The notes: generated by a model from the letters alone, not told the origin. Numbered from the stretch's first letter, positions 45,950 to 57,850 are shown. The stretch is DNA of 64,000 nt from Smallanthus sonchifolius (GCA_023525975.1 CM042032.1:35878001-35942000); one strand, 5' to 3'. Made by a program: numbers and translations.

Positions 45950-48446
45950 GAGGATACTTGCGCATCATCTGACCCTCGCGTGCCCATGTGAATTCCGGTC
46001 CGCGTTTTGAGTTCCATCAAACTCTGACAACACGGATTTTACTGTGTTTGAGCGTTTTGAGTTCCCTATCCATGATTTCTCCTGGTTCTTCAGTGAAGCG
46101 TAATTGTTCGTCGATTTCGAGTTCCGCAAGAGGAACTACGAGTGTCTCGTCTGCTAGACATTTCTTCAAGTTTGAGACGTGAAAGACGTTGTGCAAACCA
46201 CTAAGTCCTTCAGGTAGGTCCAGTTGGTAGGCTACTGGGTCGATTCTCTTTACTAACTTGAACGGTCTAACATAACGAGGGTTTAGTTTGCCTCCTTTCC
46301 CGAAACGAATTACACCTTCCCAAGGTGAGACTTTCAATAGAACCATGTCGCCTACTTGAAATTCTAACGGGTTCCGACGATTATCGGCATAGCTCTTTTG
46401 CCGATCACGGGCTGCCGCCATACGATTTCGAATTTGAACGATTTTCTCTGAAGTTTCAAGCACAAGTTCAGGACCCGTAAGTCGGCTATCCCCAACTTCA
46501 GCCCAACAAATGGGTGATCGGCATTTGCGCCCGTATAATCCCTCAAACGGTGCTGCCTTGATGCTAGTGTGATAACTGTTATTGTAGGAGAACTCCACTA
46601 AAGGCAAGTGAGTTTCCCAACTGTTACCGAAATTGATCAAACAAGCTCGTAGCATGTCCTCTAGGGTTTGAATAGTACGTTCAGTTAGGCCATCTGTTTG
46701 AGGATGGTATGCCGTGCTCATATCCAGGCGCGTGCCTGGAGCTTTTTGTAATGATTGCAAGAAACGTGAGGTGAATCGAGCGTCACGATCAGAGGTGATT
46801 GAAATTGGCACTCCGTGCTGAGAGACTACTTCCTTCAGATAGATGCGAGTTAGTTTCTCCATCTTATCAGTCTCTTTAATTGCTAGGAAGTGAGGAGATT
46901 TAGTTAAGCGATCTACGATCACCCAGATGGTGTCGCATCCGCTAGGAGTTTGAGGTAGTTTGGTGATAAAATCCATGGAAATCTGCTCCCATTTCCATAT
47001 CGGAATCTCTGGTTGTTGAAGCAAACCAGAAGGTTTTTGGTATTCGACCTTCACCTACAAGCAAGTCAGGCATTTGCTGACGTAGGGGACTGTATCAACT
47101 TTCATGTTCGACCACCGATAGAGAACCTTTAGGTCATGATACATTTTATCAGAACCAGGATGAATAGAATGCCGAGATTTGTGAGAGTCATCCATCACAA
47201 GCTCCCTTATGTTTCCGTACTTTGGAATTCATATTCGCTTTGCGAAATAGTGAATATCATCCGATTTAACTTCGCGTTGTTGCTCCAAACCACGCGTGGC
47301 TTATAACGGTAGGTTTTCCTCTTTTAAGGCTTCGAGTTGAGCAGTACGGATTTGATCGGGTAGTCCAGTATGAATAGTGAGTTGTAATGCTTGAACTCGT
47401 TTAGGTTTGGTTTCTTTTCGACTTAGGGCATCAGCTACCACGCCAGCCTTACCCGGATGATACTTGATCACGCAGTCATAGTCATTCAAGAGTTCGATCC
47501 AACGACGCTGTCGCATGTTCAACTCTTTCTGTTTGAAAATATGTTGAAGACCCTTGTGATCGGTGTAGATGGTGCACTTGGTACCATACAATTATTGTCT
47601 CCAGATCTTCAGTGCAAGTACTACAGCTCCCAACTCTAAATCATGAGTCGTGTAGTTCTTCTCATGAATTTTCAGTTTATGGGAAGCGTATGCGATAACC
47701 TTCTCGCGTTGCATCAACACACAACCGAGGCCTTGAATGGAGGCATCGCAATACACTACAAAGTCGTCCGTTCGCTCTTGGAAGAGATAGGATGGGTGCA
47801 CTGCAGAGTTTCTGTTTCAGCAATTGGAATGCCGATTCCTGGGTTTCACTTCAGTTATAGGGTTTTGATGAATCGTTGATAGTAGCCAGCCAATCCCAGA
47901 AATTGTCGTACCTCAGTTGGAGTCGTTGGTGCCGTCTAATTCTTGATGGCTTCTACTTTAGACGGATCGACATGTATTCCTTTCTCGTTGACTACATGTC
48001 CTAGAATTTGAACTTCGCGAATCCAAAAATTCGCACCTTGGAAAATTTGGCATGTAACTGCTCTTGTTTCAGCAGTTTGAGGATTAAACGCAGATGCTTC
48101 TCGTGTTCTTCCTTGCTCTTAGAATAGATGAGGATGTCATCAATGAATACGATGACGAACTGATCAAGGTAGAGTTTACACACGGTTCATGAGGTCAATG
48201 AACACCGCGGGTGCGTTGGTTAGTCCGAATGGCATAACCATAAACTCGTAATGGTCGTACCTGGTTCTGAATGCAGTCTTAGAGATGTCTTTGTCTCGGA
48301 CTCTCAGTTGATGATAACCGGATCTAAGATCGATCTTTGAATAGAAGATTGATCCCTGGAGTTGATCAAACAGATCATCAATACGGGGTAGATGATAGCG
48401 ATTCTTGATAGTCACTTTGTTTAGTTCACGATAATCAATGCACATA
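45950..48446 (-). pseudogene. Pol of element A: reverse transcriptase, RNase H, integrase, chromodomain
   Basis: Read right to left. Reverse transcriptase is at 48446-48001, with the active-site motif FIDDILIYS intact and a frame change near 48180. RNase H is at 47801-47400, with VVYCDASIQGLG, HDLELGAVVLAL and VVADALSRK, and a stop at 47592. The integrase zinc region is at 47240-47055, ending in a stop. The integrase core is at 47054-46300, with SITSDRDARF and TERTIQTLEDMLR. A GPF-type tail follows, then a chromodomain cut by TGA at 46017-46019 and readable on to about 45950 (RGPEFTWAREG). A CpG-to-TpG change would explain the TGA. Not functional. Confidence 0.9.
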
Positions 48447-48730
48447 TGAAAAATATATGACGTCTATGACTACACCACTCCTTTCGCCTCGAACAGAAAG
48501 GGCTTCTCCACTAGGGAGAGGAAGGCGAACAATTTTGTCATGACAAATGATTTCAGATTGATTTTTGGATAACTAATCCATGCCTACAAATATAACAAAA
48601 CTGCCAAGTGTGACCGGCATGAGGTCAATGTCAAGCTTATGACCAGCCAATCCTAGTTTGCATCCCTTAATATTGTGGGTTTCTTCGATTATCTGGCCGT
48701 CTGTTATCTCTATAGTGTCTTTAGTTTCTA
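48447..48730 (-). pseudogene. Protease/reverse transcriptase linker remnant of element A
   Basis: The minus strand encodes GMD, a stop at the usual Trp position, then LSKNQSEIICHDKIVRLPLP, the typical stretch between protease and reverse transcriptase in gypsy elements. The protease active site is not seen. Confidence 0.7.
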
Positions 48731-49995
48731 ATAGAGTTGGAGTACGACCGCACCAGTAGGAAATTTATGAGGTCACGCTGAGACTTCTAGTGAGACCTGC
48801 GCTTATAAGGTAAGTGTCGGTCAACGCAAAGGCTAAGAGAAGAGGTTCACATGTAGGAAAAAATTTAATAAGATATAGAATTTCCAGGAGTACCAGGGAT
48901 AGGATGTCTGTTTAAATAATCGCGTTCAACTGATGGTTAGTTAGATTAAATCTCCGTTTTCTAATGTCATTGAAATAACTGGATATGCTGGGGTATCAAT
49001 CAAATTAGACTAAGGATTAATCACAGGATAAATTAATAGGGTCAAATGGAATTTATTGTTGAAGTGTAAGGAATAACGTGTTAGCTTAGAAATAATTCCT
49101 CAAATTCCGCTTACATATTTGGAGTCGATGGGTTTGCCATTAGGTTCTACTAGAGTTTCAATCAAGGTGGTTTCCTTAATCAAGTTGGATAAGGGTCTTA
49201 AGTTCACTAAGACTCCTACATGAGTGAAATAAAATGATGGATCCTATTAATGATAGTTCAGTGTCTTCGTAAACATCTTCAACCTGATAATCACGTCTAT
49301 CAACTGTTGAACAGGTTTAACGATACCAACTAGTAGTTGACCGGGTTACGTGAATTTCTACAGGCAGTGGAAACTTAAGTCTGTAAAGCACATATTAGGA
49401 CCATTTATCCACACACAAGGTTTCACTAGGACTTACATGCACTTCAAATTACTATTACGTGTGCACCCGTAATGATAATTTGCTTTACATGCTCACCCTA
49501 TTTCTCCCTCTCCTGTGTCAAAATGTCCCTCAATTTTCTTTACTGGGTACAGAGTGTTGTTTGAGATGATAAGTTATCGAAGAGCTTAGTCATCAACCAT
49601 AAGTTAATCAACTAGGACTCATATCAAGATGAGTAATCAGGAATCATTTGATCCGAGTATTCACTCGAGTTGAAACACAATACGAGAGTCCAATCCAGTG
49701 GATTGTAGATGGGAGCGTACACATGAAACAAACATGCACATGAAATGCGGCGTCGCGATGTGAAACTAGTTCATGGATATGTGTTACTAGAAGAGGAAAA
49801 GTAGACGTTCTTCCATCTGAGTCAGAAGATGGTTTGAATATGCAGTGAGTAAGACGTTCTCAACTTTGTGGTCAATCTATCTTCAATAGAATATCGACCA
49901 AAGACGTGAGCTCATGGCTCGGGTAAGTGACGACATCTATGTGTCAATGGATTTCTACAATAATGTGTACACGGTCTGTCTCCACACGGTGTACC
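48731..49995 (-). other. Degenerate leader/gag region of element A
   Basis: No open frame or Gag motif. Bases 49420-49520 match the leader of element B (about 54820-54890), including a 20-bp near-palindrome at 49454-49473. Gag has been lost, by deletion or decay. Confidence 0.6.
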
Positions 49996-50395
49996 TCAAG
50001 CGAAGTCCACGGGTTCGGGCTTGAAGTATAGTAAAGCTAGGGAGATCTGAGTATTATTGCTAGTGGGTACAGGAGGGGTTCGCTTCCGACGAACACAACT
50101 CCTAAATAGACATGTGCCAATGCCGGGTGTCATCCAAAACACGGACCTAAGATGGCCCACCATTCCCGATTGTGTCATCGGTAGGCTCAAGCCGGTGTTA
50201 TCTTCGGCTTTGGTGGTGTAACAAGGGTGCATATAATGGTGGTGTGAGTGGCTCCTCCAAAGGCTCCGTCTTGCTGCCCTCGGACGGGAGTGGATGTTTT
50301 TTTGGTGATTCCCCGAGTGTTGCCACTGGGAATGATGATGCAATGAGAATGACATGTTCCTCGTCAGTAGAGGGTGATATGGATGGCGTCAACAT
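49996..50395 (-). pseudogene. Pre-gag ORF of element A
   Basis: Two overlapping minus-strand frames (50395-50198 and 50355-49996) between the primer-binding site and the leader. The first starts MLTPSISPSTDEEHVILIAS and is acidic and proline-rich; the second continues with GLSLPMTQSGMVGHLRSVF. A frame change lies between them. It occupies the same place as the ORF at 57980-58737 of element C. I recall similar acidic proteins before gag in Asteraceae gypsy elements; function unknown. Confidence 0.6.
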
Positions 50396-50513
50396 GCCTG
50401 CAATGCAATGTATGTATAGATGCTATGTGATCATGTTTGAGTGTCTGTGTCGTGCAACCAAAGCATGTGTGTGGTTATAGTCTAGTATGCAATTCTAGTT
50501 CTCTATAACCAAT

Positions 50514-50526
50514 GGCTCTAATACCA
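50514..50526 (-). other. Primer-binding site of element A
   Basis: Minus-strand TGGTATTAGAGCC, one change from the initiator-Met type, three bases from the LTR. Confidence 0.85.
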
Positions 50527-50529
50527 ATA

Positions 50530-51614
50530 GGTCACACCCCCAAAATCCACTAACGGAGTTTTACCGCTAGGTGTGTGACAAACCAGGATATTAGTCATTA
50601 GTTACCTCAAACGACACTATATGAGTTTAAACAAATCCATTTAATGTTCAGAGTTAAATGCAGAAGCGATTTATGTCAAGTAGTTATTGCGTAAAACAAA
50701 CGCGCCCAAGTTTAGTTAAATAAAAACAAGTGAATTGTTATAAATGTTTGCATATGAATGAAATGACAGTAGGACTCCATGCATGTCCTAGGTGTGCAAC
50801 ATGTGCCTTAGCGACCAGAGAAAATATGTAATAAAAGTGTCAACACGAGGTTGGTGAGTTCACAGGTTTGTGAGTAAATGATTTTTTAGAGTGTTTGCAT
50901 GATCCACATACATAAGTCACACCTATTATTAGCTAGACAATGTATAAGTTATTCTAAGCGTTCACAACCAAAGCTGACTGTTTGTGTTTGAATTCCTTCC
51001 ACCATTGCTAACATCAACAATGACAAGTGTTTAGGATAATTTACACCTGTTCGACCTCCAATCGTGCTAGCGCGACTAGCCCGGGTGGGGTTTGTCAAAC
51101 CTAGTAGTACTACTCAAATTTCCTCACTATATACCTTATATTAACGGTTCGAGTGTGTAAGGACTTAGCATGTTATGTTTGCGCTTAAGTAAACAAGTGG
51201 TAGTGAAATACTATGTGATCCATGTTTGTTTGTGTGCATGTTTCTCCCCAACGGGAAAACAAGTAAAAGGATGTTTGTTTGTGTGTGTGTTTCTCCCCAA
51301 CGGGAAAACAAGTAAAATGATGTTTGTTTGTATACATGTTTCTCCCCAACAGGAAAACAAGTAAAATGATATTTGTTTGTATACATGTGTCTCCCCCAAC
51401 AGGAAAACAAGTAAAAAGGGTCGTGAAACTCACCTGAGTTGTGTAAGCGTAGGTAGTTAGCACCACACAAGGATTCGATAAGAAATCACAATTTGATTGC
51501 ACGCTTACCATCCACGAATGCCATAGAATGATAATTAAAAGGATCATGTGGGATTTGGTGACGACGACACGGAAAGTTTGGATGTCCTAGAACACACTAA
51601 TGATTATCGATTAG
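50530..51614 (-). repeat. 5' LTR of element A, part
   Basis: Matches 43191 to about 44285 of the 3' LTR and stops where element B begins. It keeps the tandem repeat (51225-51420) and the donor-like site (51433), but the acceptor-like AG near 50816 has become TG. The 5 bp beside the insertion of B are ATTAG (51610-51614). Confidence 0.9.
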
Positions 51615-52423
51615 TGTGACATTTCGGGTTTTTAATTTACGCTTTTGTAATATATATCATGTAATCATTTTCTATTAAATGAAATGCAAGTGTTTTTATT
51701 TAATCTTGTACAAAATATATATTTTTATTTTATGGATTTAAAATAATTAAAATTTTATGAGGTTTAAACTTATATAAAAATTTATATAAAAATCTAAATT
51801 AAAAAGGTTCATATATAAATATGATAATCTATCTAAATAATAATTAACTTTTATAAAAATATATTTATAATAATAATATAAGTTTATAAAATATAATTGA
51901 AATTAAAAAGAAAGTTAATTAGTTATTTTCATAAAAGTTAAGGGTCTATTTTGAAAATAATTAAACTGCAAGGTTTTAAAACAGAAATCAGTTAAGGGAC
52001 TAAATGTGGACAAATCAAACCACAAGGACTCATCCGTAATTATCTCAGGGACCAAATACAATTAGAAGTAAACTCCAGGGACCAAAATTACCAAATCCTA
52101 ATTCGCAATTCCGGCTGTCTTCCCCATTGACCGGCGGTCCGAGCTATTTTCCGGCGACCCACTCAACACGCCTGTCCCCTGCACCTCGATAGCCGATTTT
52201 GGTCTCCCTGACCTCGTCGTCCCCACGCGAGCATAAGCCCCCAACCAATTTGTCGTTTAAACATACGAAAAGTGCGATCGTGTTTGTGGCCGAAAGTCCA
52301 CGCCGCGCAATTGGCCCCGACAGTAGACCTCCACGCCTGAAAGATGGCTCGACAGTTTCGTCTCGTCCAGACGAGTGTCTGGACATGCTCAATTGCTTGT
52401 CTCATTATCAGGATCAAGCTCGG

Positions 52424-52433
52424 CTATAAATAG
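52424..52433 (+). promoter_or_regulatory. TATA box of LTR B
   Basis: CTATAAATAG in a GC-richer context (52380-52460), followed by a CT-rich, leader-like stretch and a donor-like site 200 bp downstream. Confidence 0.65.
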
Positions 52434-52817
52434 CCATTATCGGACCTGCACGAGCTCGCCATCCCTTCTTCACCCACTCTCACTCAAAATTGAAACTACC
52501 ATTGTGTTCGTCGCCTCTGAGAGAAGCTGTGACCAAATTTTTAGGGTCCAATTCGTCCCGAGTCGTGTTGTCCCGATCTTGGTATTTTTGGATTAAAGGC
52601 CCTGCCGTTCGACCCTTTGCGACCAAGTAAGAAGCCTCAAACTCGTTCCTTTATCTTCTGTTATCGACTGGCCAACTATCCCAATCGAAATCTCGGCCTC
52701 AGACCGTCGATCACCGGGCAAACCAGTGTCTCGGACACTGGTTTGCCGGTTGCCGAGGACCAGCGACCTGTTTTGCACATATGGTTAAACATTAAACAAC
52801 ATACACATAACCAGCGA

Positions 52818-52906
52818 TGGGCGATAGCCCGGCTGGTTATGCGTGTGTGTGTTTGAGTCTTAGGTCGCGGGTTCGAATCTTGTGGCCTCCGGCCCAACCC
52901 ATTTTT
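52818..52906 (+). other. tRNA-like module in LTR B
   Basis: A-box TAGCCCGGCTGG (52825-52836), then 33 nt, then B-box GGTTCGAATCT (52870-52880) and a T-run (52902-52906). The T-stem can form with wobble pairs; the acceptor stem cannot. Confidence 0.65.
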
Positions 52907-53669
52907 CTTCTGTTTTTATTTTATTTAATTATTTTTTCTTATTTTAATATTTTCCCTATACAATGAAAACTATTACGAGTTGGTTGACTCGTTCGTTTAT
53001 TTTGGAAACAATTAAACCATTTTTCGTTACACATATTTAACCCGTCAAAGTTTTAAAATAATAAATAACAAACCCTATATTTTATAAACTTGTTTAAATA
53101 AGTTTTAATTCACAAAAGAAAATATATATATATAATAATGATAATATAAATAAACAAAATAGAAATTTTTATAAATATAATATCTACTTGTGTAAAAATA
53201 TAAATATTTAACAAGATTAAATATATATTTTTAGATGTTAAATTTTACTACAAATCATTATTATTTTACTACAATATTTTATACAATAATTTTAAGGAAT
53301 GTTATTATAAACCTATACACATTTAAATACGAATACACATATACAAACATACAATAATACATATTTATCTACATAGGATTTCATCATGCTTTGTTTTCAA
53401 CATCCATATCACCCGCACTCGTGGATTAAAACATCCGCTAGCCAGGTGAGTTACATAGCCCCTATTTTACATTTTTACATACTTTGGGGTGAAACATTAT
53501 TTCATGCTACTCAATCAAATTGTTTATACGTGTTATTCATGTGGATTATATGCTTATTATCTTGGGTGTACAATCATTTGCTTTAAACACAAGAAAACCA
53601 ACAGTAATATTAATAGATCTATTGTGCTTGACCAGCCCACCCGATTAGGGTGTTTATTACTGCATACTC

Positions 53670-53758
53670 GGATATAGCCGCGTGCTATATTCAAACATAT
53701 CGGATATAGTGGGTAACTATATTCAAACATACCGGACCTAGTTGTTGTGCTATGTTCA
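53670..53758 (+). repeat. Hairpins with ATATAGC/GCTATAT stems in LTR B
   Basis: ATATAGC/GCTATAT (loop CGCGT) and ATATAGT/ACTATAT (loop GGGTA), 31 bp apart and followed by TCAAACATA, then a third, weaker unit. The closing pair changes C-G to T-A with pairing kept. Confidence 0.75.
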
Positions 53759-54164
53759 AGCGCGTCAATCAAGGTTTGAATTGTGCTTAGATAAATGATA
53801 CAACCATATATGCTATGTTTAACAAGATAAACAATGAGTTGCAAGACGTTTTTATCTACTATTTATCGGTTCCACTAAACCTATGTACTCACCAACTTTA
53901 TAGTTGACACTTGATTTAAATAATGTTTCAGGTTTGGATATGTGATTGCTTGCTGAAGATTCTACCACTTAAGAACTTATGGACCTAGTTAATTAAATCA
54001 ATGTTTTGAAATAGACTAGGTTATTTGAAATTGTATTGTACTTGAATGTTTGTTGTCTTTAATTAAATTAATAAATTATGCAACATTTTAGTTATCATGT
54101 GCTTTTGAACAATCATTCCAATGTCCGCCTCGATGATTCCGCCATCGGTCGGGGTGTGACAGAT

Positions 54165-54177
54165 TGGTATCAGAGCC
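54165..54177 (+). other. Primer-binding site of element B
   Basis: TGGTATCAGAGCC, three bases after the LTR end. Confidence 0.9.
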
Positions 54178-55090
54178 ATGGTTATAGGGAATTAGGTTAT
54201 TAGACACAATGACCTAGACTATAACCCTAGGACCCCCTTTTATGTGTTACGTGCTAAATGATTATCTGCTATATTTGTAGTTAGGTATTATTTGAATTTC
54301 CCCAAGTTTGGTACATGAGACTTATACACATACATACAAGGCTTATACACATACATACAAGGCTTTAAAACATATAATACATACTTTACATACACATTTG
54401 ACAAACAAACGTATGCAAACAAATACACTACCCATCCTTATCCATACTCTTTCCATACTATTTTCAACATTCCTACACATTTTATACTCATAGACTCTCA
54501 AGTCTCTTAAAATCTTGAAAATCTCGTCAACGACTTAATTTCTTGAAACCAGTAAAGGACATGTGCAATTTGGAAGGGTGACACCTGTACATTGGGTTTT
54601 CTGTCTAGGAAAGCATTTCGTATAAATCCAAATAAACGGACCTGTATGCTTTCCTGGGAATTCCTGAAGTGAGTGTTTACCTATAGGCTAAAGCATGTCT
54701 CCTTGAAAGTTTTGAGGAATTACTTAACGTTGATAAGTCATTGTATTCGCAAGAATACGATCCGAACCTAAACTCAAAATTTTGGGGACATTATAGTAAG
54801 ATAGGAAGAACTAGATGAACATGCAAAACAAATCATTATTACGGGTGCACACGTAATAACGATTCGTAGTGCATGTGAATCCCGGCAATTCCTATTACAC
54901 GAATAATGATCTATGACATCATCTCCTACCCGGAATAGATGGCTTATTTTTCCTCATCAACCTTGAATAAATACACATACATTGCCACGCGACATGATAA
55001 ATCCCGCATTTTCCGCTTACATTATTCCCACTATAGCTCATGTATACCCATTTTATCTAAAATATCATTGTCTTTTCTTATGGTGTTAGA
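54178..55090 (+). other. Leader of element B
   Basis: Untranslated leader of about 900 bp with no pre-gag ORF recognised. It contains a 20-bp near-palindrome at 54838-54857 (ATTACGGGTGCACACGTAAT) that element A shares. Confidence 0.7.
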
Positions 55091-55195
55091 ATGCCTCCTC
55101 GACGTGCAAACTCTAGCACTTCCAACCCGGATCTTGCTACTCTTCTTGCCCAACTGGTAGGACAAATGACCCAAGCCAATAACAACAGTGACGAG
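55091..55195 (+). pseudogene. Gag start of element B, cut by element C
   Basis: ATG 55091 opens MPPRRANSSTSNPDLATLL, and 35 codons are left before the insertion of element C (adjacent bases ACGAG). The start resembles that of element C's gag (MAPKRRTPRN): both open with a basic stretch followed by a helix with LAxxVAxxM-like spacing. The remainder is beyond the window. Confidence 0.75.
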
Positions 55196-55858
55196 TGTGA
55201 CACCCAGCATTTCAGGTCAATATCCATATTACATAAATGCATGTTCATACTTATTATTTCCTGATATTTTATTTTGACTAAGTAAAGTCAAGGAGTCTAG
55301 CAAAGGAGTTTATTCCATGTTTAGTAATTTTTAAAGAATTACTAGAAAAAGTAAACAGTATAACCCGACTAAATACGAACGTTAATGGTTAAATTAAATA
55401 ACCAGGAAAATATATATATATATATATATATACATATATATATTACACAAAATTTACGTTGAACTATAATTTATTTCTAAGACTAAATCATATAATATAC
55501 GTAAAAGTAAAATAATAGACTTTTCGAAGACATCACTATGTAGCGCCACTTTTAGGTACTCATACCTACAAATAATCACCTCAACGAATTATACGAACCA
55601 AGATTTCAATATTTTCTTCAACGAGCCATAAACTGGTTAAAATTACAATACCGTGAGAAATCTAAACCGAATTAGTTTACCTTTTAAAAACTCTAAATAA
55701 TATTAAGTTACACTTAAATCAAATTATTTGATTTAATTAACCCTAAACCCAATTCCTCATTCGGCCGAGACAGTGGGTCTTCCCCCCCCCCCCCCAACTC
55801 TTTGACTTTCTTAACTAAGTTTTAGAGAGAAACCATACCTTAAGTGTGAGAATTCTGA

Positions 55859-55864
55859 TATAAA
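55859..55864 (+). promoter_or_regulatory. TATA box of LTR C
   Basis: TATAAA about 220 bp before the first donor-like site, followed by a CT-rich, leader-like stretch. Confidence 0.55.
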
Positions 55865-56235
55865 CCATACCACTTCAATCACCTTTCTCACAATTACTTT
55901 CATCACTCTCATTTTCTTTCTACAATCTTCCCAATTCTCTACAAGTCAAAATCAAGTTTTAAGGAAAAATCCACCATAATTCGGTGTTTTAAGAAGAATT
56001 CCAAGTGTTCCTAAAGAGAGTTTAGCAAAAGATTCAAGACCACTTCTCTGTTTCTCTCAAAATCATCATCTCTGTCCAGAGGTAAAAACTCGATACCATC
56101 CATATTATTGTTTTAAAACCGTAGCTAAACATACAAATCGTTCAAACGCAAGTAAGATAACAAGAAAAGTGTGTCAAATTCAAGATTAAAACATAAAAAT
56201 ATACAGGACTGATTCTGTCAATCAAAATTTCAGTA

Positions 56236-56460
56236 ATCGAAACTAGGAGTTTCGATACCTGTGTTCAATCGAAACTAGGAGTTTCGATACCTGTTGTTCA
56301 ATCAAAACTAGGAGTTTCGATACCTGTTGTTCAATCGAAACTAGGAGTTTCGATACCTATTGCCCAATCGAAACTAGGTAGTTTCGATACTATTTTTGCC
56401 AATCGAAACTAGGTAGTTTCGACATCTGTTCTGTTCAATCGAAACTAAGAAAGTTTCGAT
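56236..56460 (+). repeat. Hairpin array I of LTR C, ATCGAAACT/AGTTTCGAT stems
   Basis: Seven units of 32-39 bp. Stems are 9 bp and loops AGG, AGGT or AAGAA; units are joined by ACCTGTTGTTCA-like spacers. Unit 3 has one mutated arm (ATCAAAACT, a CpG-decay change). Confidence 0.95.
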
Positions 56461-57106
56461 ACCTGTTCATCAGTCCCATGGGGCAGTAACTTAGAAATAT
56501 TTTATAACGAAACAAGTGTTAAAAAAAACTAAAAAGATATTTAAACAAAAGCAATCAGATCTGCTAAGTCGGGTGAACAACTTGCGCTTAAGACGGGTAG
56601 TCTTAACGTGTATGTTATCCTTGTGTAATTAGGATACGGATAGGCGAGTCTGCTGTTATTCAAATATTTGCTAGCATTCATACTGTCGAGGTGAGTTTCA
56701 CTAATTCCCTTTTTTCTAAAGTTTAAAAGAAATGATTTGGGGTGAAAACATACTTGTAAAAGACTATAGTATGTAAATGAATTGAACTAATGATCTGACC
56801 GTATGTGTGTATTGAGGGAAAAGTAAAGCGCTTAAAGCCCTCTGAATAAATTAGTAACCATTAGCTATGGACTTAGCCCGGGATTATATGAATAGTACTA
56901 TGGACTTAGTCGCGCTAACCAGGGGTCCAAATGGCCGAATGACCGCATATTGTCTTACTCGCAGAAAGGCGGGGGGAGGCACAGAATGTTGGGGTTTGGT
57001 TACGGTCTCATACATTACATACTATTTTGTATTCCTTGCAAGCTTACAAATGGGGTCAATAGATCGGATTAGTATTCATATTCATTGGTAATACATGCAA
57101 AAAGGG

Positions 57107-57481
57107 TTTTGATCAGGCTAAAATGATCAGGTTTAATCAAAAGAGTTCTGATCAGGCTAAAGTGATCAGGTTTTAAAGTAAAGAGTTCTGATCAGGTTAA
57201 AGTGATCAGGTTTAAACGAAATAGTTCTGATCAGGCTAAAGTGATCAGGTTTTAAACAAAAGAGTTCTGATCAGGCTAAAGTGATCAGGTTTTAAAGTAA
57301 AGAGTTCTGATCAGGGTAAAGTGATCAGGTTTAAACAAAAGAGTTCTGATCAGGTTAAAGTGATCATATTTTAAAGTAAAGAGTTCTGATCAGGTTAAAG
57401 TGACCAGGTTTAAACAAAAGAGTTCTGATCAGGTTAAAGTGATCAGGTTTAGAAAGGAGTTTTGATCGGAAAATGATCAGA
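57107..57481 (+). repeat. Hairpin array II of LTR C, CTGATCA/TGATCAG stems
   Basis: Ten units of about 40 bp. Each pairs CTGATCA with TGATCAG around a GGCTAAAG-type loop. Spacers alternate between TTTTAAAGTAAA and TTTAAACAAAA, giving a higher-order repeat of about 79 bp. Confidence 0.95.
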
Positions 57482-57837
57482 TTTAAACATTGGGTTTATG
57501 ATAACTCTTTATAATAACTTGTGAACTCACCAACCTCGTGTTGACATTTTTAAGTATGTTTTCAGGAAATTGAACGTGGTCATCAGGTTAACAATGTAGG
57601 ATACATGCATGCACGTGGATACGGCTTTCGGGAGGATTTCTCTTGTATAACTCATGGTCTTGAGTCATATTTGAGAAATCTTAAACTTTTGTAAACTCAA
57701 GTTGATATTTTGTGATGTAAATATTTTAAACTCGGTTATGTATCCAATTACATGTATGTGTTTGAGGTAATCATATGCTTTGGAAACCGTGAAATGTTTC
57801 GCCTCGCGTTTCCTCCTAGGCGGGGTGTGACAGAACT

Positions 57838-57850
57838 TGGTATCAGAGCC
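57838..57850 (+). other. Primer-binding site of element C
   Basis: TGGTATCAGAGCC, five bases after the LTR end. Confidence 0.9.

Larger units (their letters stand above)
43191..51614 (-). mobile_element. Gypsy element A (minus), left part of the nest
   Basis: Read on the minus strand: 5' LTR (51614-50530 visible), primer-binding site, pre-gag ORF, degenerate leader, protease remnant, reverse transcriptase, RNase H, integrase, chromodomain, purine tract and 3' LTR (45801-43191). Gag is not recognisable. The 5' LTR is interrupted at 51614 by element B, and its remaining 1.5 kb lies beyond the window. Several stops lie in pol, so it is inactive. Confidence 0.9.
51615..54161 (+). repeat. 5' LTR of element B
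   Basis: 2547 bp, TGTGACATTTCGGG...GGGGTGTGACA. In order: a GGGACCAAAT module (about 51950-52110), TATA box (52424), donor-like CAA|GTAAGA (52627), tRNA-like module (52818-52906), CCAG|GTGAGT (53446), hairpins (53670-53758) and TTTCAG|G (53931). The short open frames between 52144 and 52900 overlap on both strands and look accidental. Confidence 0.9.
51615..55195 (+). mobile_element. Gypsy element B (+), visible 5' part
   Basis: 5' LTR, primer-binding site, leader and the first 35 codons of gag are present. Element C then interrupts it at 55195. The 3' part lies beyond the window. Its LTR is of the same family as the solo LTR at 1053-3867. Confidence 0.9.
55196..57832 (+). repeat. 5' LTR of element C
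   Basis: 2637 bp, TGTGACACCC...GGCGGGGTGTGACA. In order: a (TA)n tract (55408-55441), poly-C run (55783-55796), TATAAA (55859), donor-like AGAG|GTAAAA (56082), hairpin array I (56236-56460), CGAG|GTGAGTTTCAC (56691), hairpin array II (57107-57481) and TTTTCAG|G (57565). Unlike LTRs A, B, D and the solo LTR it has no tRNA-like module; array I stands at that place. Confidence 0.9.

Noticed and set aside
52144..52897. Cluster of overlapping open frames on both strands in LTR B
   Set aside because: Frames overlap on both strands in a GC-richer part of an LTR; no family motif. Probably promoter/leader sequence.
55761..55785. tRNA-like module in LTR C
   Set aside because: An A-box-like GGCCGAGACAGTGG is present but no B-box follows at the required distance.
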